Part shown: positions 25,201 to 36,700 of the stretch, piece after piece
Layout: every line of letters begins with the position of its first letter
Position numbering within the stretch: the stretch's first letter is position 1
NCBI GenBank assembly: GCA_907165065.1
Contig: OU015528.1
Location: 36,106,515 to 36,170,514, forward strand
Reading direction: 5' to 3'
DNA: 64,000 nucleotides
DNA from: Caprimulgus europaeus
Lineage: Eukaryota > Chordata > Aves > Caprimulgiformes > Caprimulgidae
Notes under the pieces: model-generated
Told to the model about the DNA's origin: nothing
Database searches by the model: none
Seen by the model: the letters and a program-made list of their open reading frames with translations, nothing else
Translations under genes and position numbers: made by a program

Positions 25201-28200
25201 GGATATCTTAATGACCTATTCTAGTCATCTATATATTTTCCATACTGATGTATTTTAGTGGTATGAATAAGAGTGTTTGTTTTGTACCTGAATCAAAGAT
25301 GGATTGTGCTGATAAGGAAAATATGAAAGAGCTTAATGGCCCATTGGCTGGCCAGTATATCTCACACTAGATATAGTACAAGAAAAAAATCTTGAACAGT
25401 GATTTGTCTGCTTTTATACCCAACTGCATTCATCTAGGCTGAACTGTGCTCACTCATAAAAATATCTCTGCTTCTTGATAGCTGGAATTTATCTTCTCTC
25501 ATATACCTCATTCCTTTTATCAGAAGTAATTAACCTTGCAACTGATTCAAACCACCTTTAGTGTCTGTAAATAAAAGTCCCTTAAAAATATACATCTCAG
25601 ATGTTCAAAAAATGAAAATTAAGGTGATAATTTCACAAGTAACATGAACTGTGAAGGTTTTTCTCTTGCCTTGCTTTGTTTGTGATCTTGTTAAGTTTTG
25701 CCAGTTTGGGATTTTTATGTCTGGGCCTAATTCTAATTCTTCTAGTTATGTTTGGGTTTTTTTCTGGTTTTATTTTATTCTGGGCACACTCTCTTATTTT
25801 AGTGTGTTTTTTACTCTGCAGCTCCATTGAGTAAGTTGTCAAACACTTTTAACTGTTTAGTGTTTTTTCTTGAGATTTCCTTGAGGTTTGTTATTTGTGG
25901 CCAATCTACAGAGCCATACTTTTGGAAGGATTTCCATCAGCACTTGTTGGAGTGTCCTTTGGATGATGCAAGTGTCTCCTCTCCACTAGACAAGTGCAGC
26001 TGGTGCAAATACCTTGTCTTTGGAGGCATGGCAGATTCCTTGATTACACTGAACTACCTTTGCTAACCATCTTGATTAATGTGCAGTATTGTCCCAAAGT
26101 GAAATCAATTCCTTAGATGTAGAATGCCACGTCTTCTGTGTTGAAATACATATTTGCTTTGCATTTAGGCTCAGATTTCAGGAGCTCCATATTGATCTGA
26201 AGTCTTTGCTTTCTAACAGCTGTTAGTCTGTGGACCTCTCAGCCATGGTTGCAATAAGAAAATGATACTTTCTTCGACATGAATCTCAGTTATTAAATAG
26301 CTGCAGAGACTGACTGTTGTACCCCTAGCCCCTATAAGTATCTCAGCATGCACCTTTGTCTTTGCACATGATGTGGGTTGAGTAGAGGCTGTGTTCAGGA
26401 GGGGCAGTCCCACACTTCCTCCGTCTCATCTGTTTCCCTAGCTTATATTGTACTGGGTTGAGCAATCTGTGAGCACAGAGTGAGCCAGTTCAGCCAACTG
26501 ATAGGATAGAAAACCTTGTTTTGGCAGATTAATCTTCTGTCAGGCAGGTCATTGTGCCAGCTGGTGCTGTGGTCGCATGTTTGCTTCTTCTGATGCTAGG
26601 GAGGAGCCTGGTGGGAGGTGAGAGTGCTTCTTTCTGTGGCAGCCTGTGGTTTTGCCAGGCTGGATATAGCCTTGTGCTGAATTTCAGAACGGGTACTTGG
26701 ATTTTGAGGCCTGGTGAATGGATTTTACAGAGTCATTTGTTATGCAGTTCACACTGGACTGGTTGTCAGTCTCCAGAAACACTGAACTGTAGCTGCCAAC
26801 AAGTTCTGAAATTGCCTAAGTCTTTATGAAGAGGGTTTTGTATTTACATATTATGTGTGATTACAAGCTAAAATTGATCTGTTTAATGTTTTCTTCTCTT
26901 TTCATTGCTACCTATGTTTCCCACGGTACTAATGTAAAGTTTACCAGCCTGTAGTGTCTCAGATTCTCTGTCTTTTTCTAAAGCTCAGCCTCAGAAAAGC
27001 TCCTCTTTAGCCCATGGTCATGTCCTCTGTTTATTTTTGTTATGGATATCAGTGCACCCTGTTAAAGGAATTTAACGCAGTCAGTGGATAACTCTAGGTT
27101 TGCTTTTATTTACAACTCGGAGTCGGGTCATCATCTCTATGAGTGGCAAATGCATTGCAAAAATCAAACTCTATATATGCTATATTTAACATACAAGAGG
27201 TATTATTTTCAAAGTTCTTGGTGTTTTCCCATGAACCCCCAGTTCCAAATTTCTCATTAATTTAAAATTCTATAAAAGTCCACGGTGGTCTTCAAACACA
27301 GCTGATTCTTCTCATCTCATCTCAGTGCCTCTTCAGAAGTTGCAACCTGTTGGTCCCATTCTGGTCACTGTATTCACTTATCTTCTTGAACAAAGATGAG
27401 CTTCCTGTCTGCTCACCTTTGCACTTCTAAGAAAAACTTACATAATGTCATTTAACTTATATCTATTTTAAAATATGTAATCTTTCACAATTCGCTTACT
27501 CCAAGTTAATCACTTATCCTCTATAATTGCTATGTCTCTAAATTCTATTATTCTTGATTCAGCAGGATTGGGTTTAAACCAACCATGGAGAGGGCTATAC
27601 AAAGGACAAAGTGAGAAGCAGCATGGTTGCATGGTTTATAAGAATTAGTATTATTTCATAGCACCTGTTTCTAATTTTTCACCTTAACCATAATACTTCT
27701 ATTAATCAATATCATTTTACCTATAAGCATTTTTCTTAGAGAGTCTTTCCCTTTTACACAGCCCTCCACATAAGCAAGTGAAGGAGAATTAAGCAGGTGG
27801 TGTTTTGTGTTACGTGAGAGAAGAGGAAAATGTTCTTTCAATGCAGACCTGCATAAGCTCTTCTGCAGCTCTTTCCAGAGCAGGAATTACAGAGGAACAT
27901 CACAGACAGGCACTTTGTAAGACACTGAGATAAAGCAGCTGTTAACTCAAGGCAGCTCCTTAGCTCAGACTTTCCTTCTGATGCCTGGGAAGTCCTGAGA
28001 CCATTATTTAGGGTGGTCTGCAGACTCTGTAGACTCCAAACCATTCCCTGAAGGATGGATGATGCCCCAAAGTGTTGGGGAGAATTACTCTAGTCATTGG
28101 ACCCATTCTAGCACACCCTTGTTAGGTTTTTGATGGAGAGGGATCTTTTTTTCTCTCATGAGAAGGCAAGTAACTTGTTTTGTCTTACGATACTTATGTC

Positions 28201-31200
28201 CTCTGGAAATTAATTACTTTGTCTCATTTTTTTTTGTTTTTCTCTTCCATTAATGCTTTTATCAGTTATTGTAACACTTCTTGCCATACACTTTTCTTAT
28301 TTGCTTTGGTATTCATTCCTTTAGGTTGATTTTAAGATGCTTCACTTTGCTCCCAGAGTCCTTCTAGTGTTGTATGGATTACTGCCTTTATCATGCCAGA
28401 TATAAGACTCCCTTGCAAAACTTTCAGGTTAGCACTCTTGTGTTTCTTCCAGCCCTTATTTGGTGACGGTGCCCCACAAGTATCTGCACGCTATTTTAAG
28501 GGGGTGTTGGTTTTTCCTCAGGTCCCTCCTTGAAACCTTCTCCTCTGTTGTAATGCTATAAAACCAATGACTCACTGGTGTGCTGACTTGGTCAGCTGTC
28601 AACCTGATCATTGCTATGCCCTTTCCCTGTTATTTCACCCTCTCTTTCTCCTTCTTCTCTCTCATCTCTTCCCACATGTAAGATCTCTCAGACAGGCACA
28701 TTGATTTTTGATTACTTTTGAAGACACTCAAGTGCAATGGGGGCTTGTTTTTTGACAAGGACCTCTTAGTTGCTTAGGCATGGACTTCTAACTGTTGTTC
28801 CTAGTCCATATAAATTTTTTCTCCACTACCTGTTTCTCATCCGTAAGACATTTTTTTCCTCCCAGTATTTTTTTACCCTAATCTAATAATTACCCATGTT
28901 CTCATTTATATAATTTTGAAAAACAGTCACAAGTTTAAAAAGTCTAATGATTTCACCCAAAGCGTGATGTGTGGGTTTATTAAAAAAAAAAAAAAAAAAA
29001 ATCAAGTTTCTTGTTTGTTCATTATTTCTTGTAATTTTAATTATCAATGGTAACTTAATTATAGTTATTGTGATTAGAAGTTCTTTCATAAGCACCATGC
29101 CATTTACTGCATGTATTATTCCATTTGCTGTGATAAAAACCAATGCTTAATTCCTGGGTGTGCAAAACATGCTGTAGATCTTAGAAGCAGAACAAGGATT
29201 TTGAAGCTGGCTGTCTGAGCTTGAATAACCCAGCTGAATAAATTATCTCTCTAATTCTACATATGGCAGATTTATCACTCAAAAAATTTTTCTCTTAATT
29301 TTACGATCATCAACGTCTGCTGAGTAACAAGACAGCAATATTCCTCCCCTTCTCTTAGCATTAATTGGCTGCAATTCTATACTAATATATTTCTATAGTC
29401 CCAAATGCACCTTTTAGATGTTGATTGCTATTTAGTGAAACCCATCTCAAAGAGCTCAAAGAACTGATTTCTTCAAGGATATAGGATTTTAATGCAATTG
29501 GCTAAGAATGTGAAAAAAAGCTTATGGCTAAAGCATAACTACTAGGGATCAACAATTTTATTCTTTGTAAAACTCTTAAGGACCAGATCAACTCAAAAGG
29601 TCTTCACTAAAATCAGAAACAATTTGAAATTGGCATGTGTGTAATGGAGAGCAGAAATCAGTTCTTAAATTAGAAACAATTTTGTTTCTAAAAAAAAAAA
29701 AAAGGATTAAACCTTTCCCCCTTTTTAAAGAAAGGACCATGTTCCACTGAGATCATGATACTTGCTTTAAACATGTATGAAATGAAAATTTTTATTCAGT
29801 GAGTGCTGCTTCAGGCTCTGAACCCTGGAAAATCCCATATTTAACCTGAAGCACTTACATAAGAAAATCTCAGTAATAAAGCTTATTATACTTAACTGTC
29901 TGATGTCTCAGTATAAAAACATAATTCTACATCTATGGAAAGTATACTGCTGCATTTGGAACTAATTCTAGAACAATATCACACAATGCCAAAACACTGA
30001 TCAAGTGATGAAGATAATTACAAAATGACCTAAGATCTGTGAGATACCTTAGGTGATTTCCTAGGGAATGTTGCTTGTTTTATGAAGATGGTATTTACTG
30101 AAGATTTCTGTGTACATATGCATTTCCTCCTTTTCGTTTCAGGCCCTTAGGACAGTTTATAATCCTTTGGGTTATATTTGTTTTGTTTTTTTCTCTCCTC
30201 TTGTCACATCTCGGTTGAATCAGGATTATAAAATAAACTTTGGATGCATGAAATGCTGATTCCATTCTTTTGTTCACTATGGTCTTGCTCACTTTGTACT
30301 ATCTAAGTGAAACATCCTCTGCCTGACCTCCAAAGACCTTTATGATGTCTTGTACACTATTCCCTGATGTTGTATGCTTTCTGTACTTAATAGTATCTGT
30401 TTCAATGACCACTCCTATTTCATTCTCTTTACTGATCTCCTTGTTCTGTTTGTTTCTTCCTTCCTTTCTGGTTGTTCTAAACCCTCAATTTTCCTCCAGG
30501 AAACACCATCTGCTTGAGTTAGGTAATTAACTGATGCACAGCAGATCAAATGGGTGAAGATGGGTCTGTAATCTGAAAGTTCACTCAACTGCAATGTATA
30601 AATGATTCCTGAAACTTCCTGGATCAAAACATTGAGATACTTGCCTCATGCTATTTTTTCATTATGCTCATGCAGCTATGTGTAAAGAATCACCCAAAGG
30701 CTTGAGCAGTGATGGGAGGATCACACCAGCATGGCTTATGGTAGGGACAGTGCTGGATGGAAGATATGACATTTTCCTTGTGAACTTTATGGCAATGGGA
30801 GAACTAGTCTAACAGCCACTTTCTATTCGAAACAAGGCATTAACTCTCTAACTGAGGTCATTTCTCGCCCTCCTCCCCCAGACATTAGCACTACAGTTTT
30901 TGGGCTGAAAATGTTGGTCACAGGTGGATAGCAGAATTTCAAAAGCTTGTGTGTATGCGAGTAGTTTATTCCACTGAGCCCCTCAATGAAGTGTACATGT
31001 TGAATTGCAGAGAGGGTTTTCAGGACAGTCCTCCAGGTGCAAAACCATGCCAGTGGCATTTTTGTCATCATTCAATGTAGCTCTAATAGCAGTTTAGGTT
31101 AATAGAGGCTTCAGTCATGGACAACTGTTATAAAACCATACATCCTTTTTCTATCATTACTCCTGCAAAGCAGAGCTCTTCCCACCATTTATTTCATTTT

Positions 31201-31298
31201 TAATGCAGCTTATGCATGTTTTTAAGCTATAAAATTCATCCTTGACTAATAACACTGATAGAGAAAAGACTATGTTTAATACACTTCTCTGGTTGAAA
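22263..31298. other. AT-rich stretch without a recognisable gene
   Basis: All open frames are under 95 codons and lack recognisable domains. The sequence holds short A/T runs (21 A at 28982-29002, 12 A near 29691) and ordinary AT-rich DNA. I see no further CR1, LTR or DNA-transposon ends. Exons of an unrecognised gene or a non-coding RNA cannot be excluded. Confidence 0.6.
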
Positions 31299-31306
31299 CA
31301 TTAGAC
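31299..31306 (+). repeat. left target-site duplication of the hAT element
   Basis: The octamer CATTAGAC lies immediately before the left terminal inverted repeat. It matches CATTAGAT at 33694-33701 in seven of eight bases. An 8-bp duplication is the hallmark of hAT insertion, and TA at positions 4-5 fits the nnnTAnnn preference described for the Buster branch. Confidence 0.9.
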
Positions 31307-31322
31307 CAGGGGTCCTCAAACT
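31307..31322 (+). repeat. hAT left terminal inverted repeat
   Basis: These 16 bases, beginning CAGGGG, are the transposon's left end. They differ at one position from the inverted right end. Confidence 0.93.
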
Positions 31323-31369
31323 ACAGCCTGTAGGCAGGATACGGCCCCCCAGGGTCCTCAATCCGGCCC

Positions 31370-31800
31370 GCCGGTATTTACAGAACTCCCTGCTCCCGCC
31401 CCGCTGGCGGTTGAGGGGGGAACCAAGCAGCCGCAGATGACTTCCTGCCACTTAATCCGTGCGCCGGCCTCTGCAGTCCCCAAGCACCCGCCGGGACTGG
31501 GCTGGAACCAGCGCCTCGTCCTCGACCTGTCCCCCTGTGGTGGGCGAGAGGCGCAGGCATCTCCTCTGCCAGGCAAGCTCAGTCAGCAGCCTCTGGACTG
31601 CGAGGTCCAGCCAGCTCGGGCGAATCGCCAGAGCCCCGGCGCAGCAAAGTTCCTTCAGTCCCTTCTGGCCACCCTTTCTGGACTGCGCGGCCGGGCTGAG
31701 GAGGGGGGCGGCGGCATCAGCGAGGTGGGTGACTCCCCCGTCTCTCCCTCCCTCCCTCCAGCTCCCAGGCAGGACAAGCAAACCAGCACCAGTGGGAAGC
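31370..31800 (+). promoter_or_regulatory. CpG-rich leader of the hAT element (candidate promoter/CpG island)
   Basis: This roughly 430-bp segment is strikingly GC- and CpG-rich compared with everything around it (for example GGCCCGCCGG near 31365 and GCGCGGCCGGGC near 31685). It lies between the left terminal repeat and the transposase start. By position it is the element's 5' untranslated region and probable promoter. I see no TATA box. The long open frames on both strands here (120-157 codons) are a by-product of low stop-codon frequency in GC-rich DNA. Whether it is methylated or active in the host is unknown. Confidence 0.6.
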
Positions 31801-31812
31801 GCGTGCACCATC

Positions 31813-33490
31813 ATGTCAAAAAAAAATTGACTCCGCGTGCAGGGTATTCCAGGAAAAGTGAACTTCTGATTATTCTTTCACGGAGTACAAAGAAAGAGCT
31901 GTTTGTCTGATATGCCAGAATTCAGTGTCTGTGTTCAAGGAATACAATTTGTGTCAACACTACGAAACTCAACATAAAGATAAATATGATTCTTTGGTCG
32001 GACAAGTGAGAAAAGATAAAATATTAAGACTGAAACATGGATTGACAACTCAGCAGAATACTTTTATGAAGCAAAAGCAGCTCAATATATCATCACTTCG
32101 AGCAAGCTATCAAGTTGCCAAGCTCATAGCGCTCACTGGCAGAGCATTCATAGAGGGAGAATTTGTTAAAGAATGCCTTCTTTCTGTTGCCAAAGAGATG
32201 TGTCCAGAGAAGGCGGATTTATTTAGTACAGCAAGTCTTTCAGGACCTACAACTACACGAAGGATTGAAGAAATGGGGGAAAATTTGAATCTGCAGTTGC
32301 AAAACTCCTCAAAAAAACTTTGCTATTTCTCATTGGCACTCGACGAAAGCAATGATGTTCGTGATTCTGCACAACTTCTAATTTTCATTTGTGGGACAAA
32401 TGATTCTTTTGAAGTCACAGAGGAGCTTGCTGCACTGAAAAGCATCAAAGGAACAACTACAGGAGAGGATATCTATGAGAAAGTTTGCCAAACTATGAAT
32501 GATTTGGAGCTGGACTGGGGTAAACTATTCAGTGTGACAACTGATGGTGCCCCTAGCATGGTGGGGTCCATGACAGGAGTGGTTGCACGCATTAACAAAG
32601 AGATGGATAAACACAACCATTCACATCCAATAGCCATACACTGCATCATCCACCAACAAGCACTGTGTTGTAAATCACTGAAGCTGGACTCTGTCATGAA
32701 AATTGTGGTTTCTTGTGTTAACTTCATTAGAGCTCATGCACAAAACCACAGACAGTTTCAGGAATTTCTGTCTGAGCTAAATGTTGCCTATGAAGATATT
32801 CTGTACCACACAGAAGTCCGTTGGCTGAGTCGAGGGAGAGTTTTGAAACGAATTTATGACTGACTTCCAGAGGTTTATGATTTTATGCTTTCTAAAAACA
32901 AAGAAGTACCAGAGCTCAAAGATGCAGAATGGAAATGGCACCTTGCGTTTCTGACAGATGTAACAGAGCTACTCAACAATTTCAGTGTCCAACTTCAAGG
33001 AAAGGAGAAGCTCATCTGTGATATGTATTCACATGTGAAAGCATTCCAAGTCAAATCAGACCTGCTCATTAACCAAGTAAAGGAGGAAAACTTCTGCCAT
33101 CTCCCCACAACTCAAAACCTGTCTGCAGAAAAAACAGCAGTTGCATTCCCAAACAAAACATGTATGGATGTACTAGAAATGTTGCAAAAGGAGTTTCAAA
33201 TTTAAAGAGCTTCATCTCCATGAACAGGACACACAGCTTTTCCAGAACCCATTTTCTGTTGATCCGATTTACCAAATGGAATTGGCCGAAATACAGACTT
33301 GTGACTTGCTGAAAGATGCATTCAAATCAAGCAGCCTTACTAATTTCTGTGCATCTCTCCCCTCTGATCTCCAATCAGACCCAGACTAACTGATGAACAC
33401 TTGCATCACTTGCTACGACTGGCAGTGACAAATATGGAACCTAACACTGACCACCTCATTAGCCAAAAGCAGGCCCATAGTTCACATTGA
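31813..33490 (+). pseudogene. hAT transposase pseudogene (Charlie/GTF2IRD2-like)
   Basis: The product would have cut and rejoined DNA at the element ends. The ATG at 31813 starts an MSKK-type N-terminus that loses frame in a run of nine A (31818-31826). A BED-like zinc finger follows (CLIC near 31900, HYETQH near 31958). A TGA at 31859-31861 sits in that frame. The largest intact piece, 31925-32863 (312 codons from a GTG), carries ALDESND with the first catalytic Asp, SVTTDGAPSM with the second, the CIIHQQALC motif, and EVRWLSRGRVL. A TGA at 32861-32863 interrupts the frame, which then continues to TAA at 33203. Coding then shifts frame (FKELHLHEQD onward, 33201 to about 33365). An internal deletion near 33360-33371 joins it to RLTDEHLHHLL in the original frame, ending at TGA 33488-33490. 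The deletion removes the segment that normally holds the CEQ-F motif and the third acidic catalytic residue, so even a readthrough product should be inactive. Confidence 0.92.
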
Positions 33491-33677
33491 AATATTATTT
33501 ATTTTTGTTGATTACAATTGTTCTTCATTTTAAATATTGCATTCTTTTTCCTGTTTTTTGTGCACTACTACAAATAAAATATGTGCAGTGTGCATAGGAA
33601 TTCGTTCATTTTTTTCCAAACTACAGTCCGGCCCCCGACAGTGTCTGAGGGACAGTGAACCGGCCCCCTGTTTAAAA

Positions 33678-33693
33678 AGTTTGAGGAACCCTG
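33678..33693 (-). repeat. hAT right terminal inverted repeat
   Basis: The plus strand reads AGTTTGAGGAACCCTG. Its reverse complement matches the left end at 15 of 16 bases. Confidence 0.93.
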
Positions 33694-33701
33694 CATTAGA
33701 T
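33694..33701 (+). repeat. right target-site duplication of the hAT element
   Basis: CATTAGAT immediately follows the right terminal repeat and matches the left octamer CATTAGAC except for the last base. The single difference implies some time since insertion. Confidence 0.9.
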
Positions 33702-36700
33702 GCTGGCATTCAGCTTCCAGGGAGAAATAAAACAAAACAGTGTTGGAATCATTTGTGACAAAGCAGGAAATGGCTTGGGCATGCTTTCTTATTCTTGTCC
33801 TCAAACATAATTATGTTTTTCTGCTGATTGGATATTGACTTATTGGCATCAGGATTAGACTCTGCAATGAATAAATTACAAGGGAAAATGTATATTGCTG
33901 TTCAAGAATAATCAGACTTATTTGGTACTGCTTTCAGGGGGATGTTCAAGCTGAATTAGCAGTGGTTTCTGACTCTGTAGGGCATTGCCATAAGACAAGA
34001 GTACTTTTGCTCTGATTTTTTGTGTTATTCACTGTTACTACTATGTTCTTGTTAGTGCAAAGCTGTTAGAAAAGTTATAGCCATGTGTGAAGCACTCACT
34101 AAAATTATTGGCATAGAGATAAGTAATTCAGGGGAAGAGATAGAGGCATTTGGGGAAGAAAGATGACATAGAAAGTGGGCATAGATTGAAGATTTCTTTT
34201 AATAGTGAAATATTTCTGCTCAGATGTGCTCCTGAGGTATTGGTATCCCAAAGTGAACGTATGCATAAGCTTAACCTGGCTGTAAGGATGTTGGTAGTGA
34301 AGGATTACTCCTATCGCTGTCCCTGGGAGCAGTTGAGCTCAGCCATATGTAACTAGGTATAGGGACTAGAGATTTACTCAATGGCTCCCTGGGCTGAAGC
34401 CTGCCATGGTATCTCCCCACCAGTCATTTCTGTCAGTTGTAGGAATGACTGTTTTGTCCTTTGGAGAAAACTGTGGGAAAGGCACTGAAGGGTTGGATGC
34501 ATTCAGGTGGCAGCCTCAGCTACTAACTGGAGTCCCACCTTTAAGGTATACCCCAAGCTGGGCAGGCCAACTCAAGCATGCAGCAGCATGGATGCTTGCT
34601 CAGAAGACTGTGTGTGGTCAGTGGAGTGTCCTGGCTTAAACCCTGGTAAAAACACACATTCATTTTTGTGATGAGAACTGTCTGAATGGCTATTTGGCAA
34701 GGGAAAGCAGCCCCATGGAGGGCAGTGGGAGGAAGTAATTGCATATGTGGTCTGTATTTTGTAGTAACTGAGCAGCAGCAGGCACCCTGTGAAGTTCACA
34801 GCTGCTGCCTCTAAATCTTGCTTGGGTTTCCCTGTGGTCCTACTCTGGAACTCCTCTTCCTACAAGTAGTGCTGACCCCTCCGGGCATGCAGGGGGCTTC
34901 ATTCATGCAGGCACACAGAGAGACAAAGGAACCACCCCTGGTGCAAGGTAGCAGCATCATGCTACAGCCTGGATCACAGCTAAAGTTTTCCTAGAGGGAG
35001 TTGGACCTATGGCCCCAACTACCCATCACCTACCTTGGGAGGGAGTAGTCTCTCCCCGCTGATTTTAATCGTGAAGGAAAGAGATCCTTTAATATGCTTC
35101 ATCTGTGCCCTAGAGCCCTTGTGGAGAGGCCAGACATATCATCTGTCCCTCAACACTTGTCCAAGCAAATGGAATCTATTTATTACTGCCAAAATGTGTA
35201 CTTTCTGTTTTGTTTACATTTGGAGAATTGTGGTCTTAAATGAATTGTCATCGCTTCCAACTAAAATACTCTGTTCCTTGTTTTTGCTTTCAAACTTCAA
35301 AGATGGACTGAGGGGCTGCAAGTGTCAATATGTTATTAATTCTCCAGTGGCAAGTTCCTGGCACCAGTCATTCAGATGAAGAGCTGTGATAAAGTGAAGC
35401 AGTTTAAAATTACAAGTTCAAGGTAGATATAGTACCTCATTCACAGTGTCTTCAGGCGAAATGCTGAGATGAAATTGGTGAACTTTGATTGATTGATTGT
35501 TAATCATACCAACGAACCAAGTTGACAAAATCACCTGCCCTTGCAAGATAGTGTGCAGCCATTCATTTCTATCCTGTCATTTCTGCAATTTGTGCTAGAA
35601 ATAGGTTTTAAAAAATGAATTAAAATTGATACAAGTAGCAGGTAGAGCAGATGCAGCTCATGTGAATTCCAGCAATACCCATTTCACAGGGGCAAGGGAG
35701 ACAAATGCACTTTCATTTTTCCCCCAATCACATTTGATGAAGATGAACTAGATTAGAGTACCATTATAGACAGAAAAATAGCTCTGAAGGAAGGGTCTCA
35801 CCTGCCTTGCATATCAACCCCCCAGAGTGCTGAAACTGTATTTGCTCATGTCCATGGAAGAAAGAATGATACTCTTGCCATTGCCCCACAGTGCCAGTAC
35901 AGCAGTGAAGTAGCAGGTTTCACGGATTGTCTCTGTGTGTCCTTCCTCATGTTTTACTGAATTCTTTTTTTTATATACTGGCATTTCAGCACCTCTTTTC
36001 ACACAAACTTAGTGTGCAAAAGCCTTGCTGAAGCCATGTGATTTTTCTGTTTTTAACATGTAGTTATCTTCCACCTTTCACTTCCACTAAAATGAGCTTC
36101 CAGCTAATTACAGTGGTTTCTGAGTGCTCTTTCATGAGCAGCTGAACCACTCTGGTGCTTTGCTGGAGTGAGAGTTTTGCTCCTGTCCCCTTCCCATGGC
36201 TTTACCATCTACCTCCTTCTTGCACTGGCTGTGCTGCTTTTCAACACTCCTATGAGCCTATTTAATCCATAGGAATGGCAGAAGACTCCAGGGTTTCCTT
36301 CATGGAGTAGTTTTATGCCATTTTGGTGTTCGCACACAGTGCTTGCTCTCATTGAGCAGGCAGCACTGAGAGAGGAGGTGGCCAGAGGAGTCAGGGAGGT
36401 CTTACTTGGTGGGCCACTATATCTGCTCACCCACTCAGCTGAAGTCAGCTTGATCCATCTGCTGTGCCAGCTGTGTAGTAGTGGCCAAGCAGGGTGCTGA
36501 GATGGGTGCAAAGCAAGACTGTGCATTTCTTTGCCAGAGCCTTGCAGAGTGATGGGTTGGACGCCTTCCTGAAACTATTCCTGACTCCTTCTCTGAACAG
36601 CAGCAAATGCAAGTAGTAACTCTTTGCATGTGTATTTAAGGAAGAGCGCAGGGCTGCTCCTATCTCTATAGCTGAGAAGGGAACCACGTGTGATGCTGAG

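Larger units (their letters stand above)
31307..33693 (+). mobile_element. hAT-superfamily DNA transposon, Charlie/Buster-like, near full length
   Basis: This is a 2387-bp cut-and-paste transposon with both ends preserved. The left end CAGGGGTCCTCAAACT and the reverse complement of the right end CAGGGTTCCTCAAACT match at 15 of 16 bases, and both are flanked by 8-bp target-site duplications. Inside the ends, CAAACTACAG occurs in the same direction at 31317-31326 and 33617-33626, each followed by a CCGG/CGGCCCCC-rich block, forming subterminal repeats. The layout is left end, a CpG-rich leader to about 31800, a transposase gene (31813-33490) and a short AT-rich tail. The transposase resembles the Charlie-type domain also found in the vertebrate protein GTF2IRD2. 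The gene is broken, so this copy cannot encode its own mobility. The element is much more CpG-rich at its 5' end than the surrounding DNA. Confidence 0.95.

Noticed and set aside
28982-29002. Possible SINE or retrocopy poly(A) tail
   Set aside because: No retroposon body precedes it. It is treated as a simple mononucleotide run.
31437-31910. 157-codon plus-strand open frame and overlapping 120-codon minus-strand frame
   Set aside because: They lie in the GC-rich leader of the hAT element, occur on both strands at once, and show no domain. GC-rich DNA simply has few stop codons.
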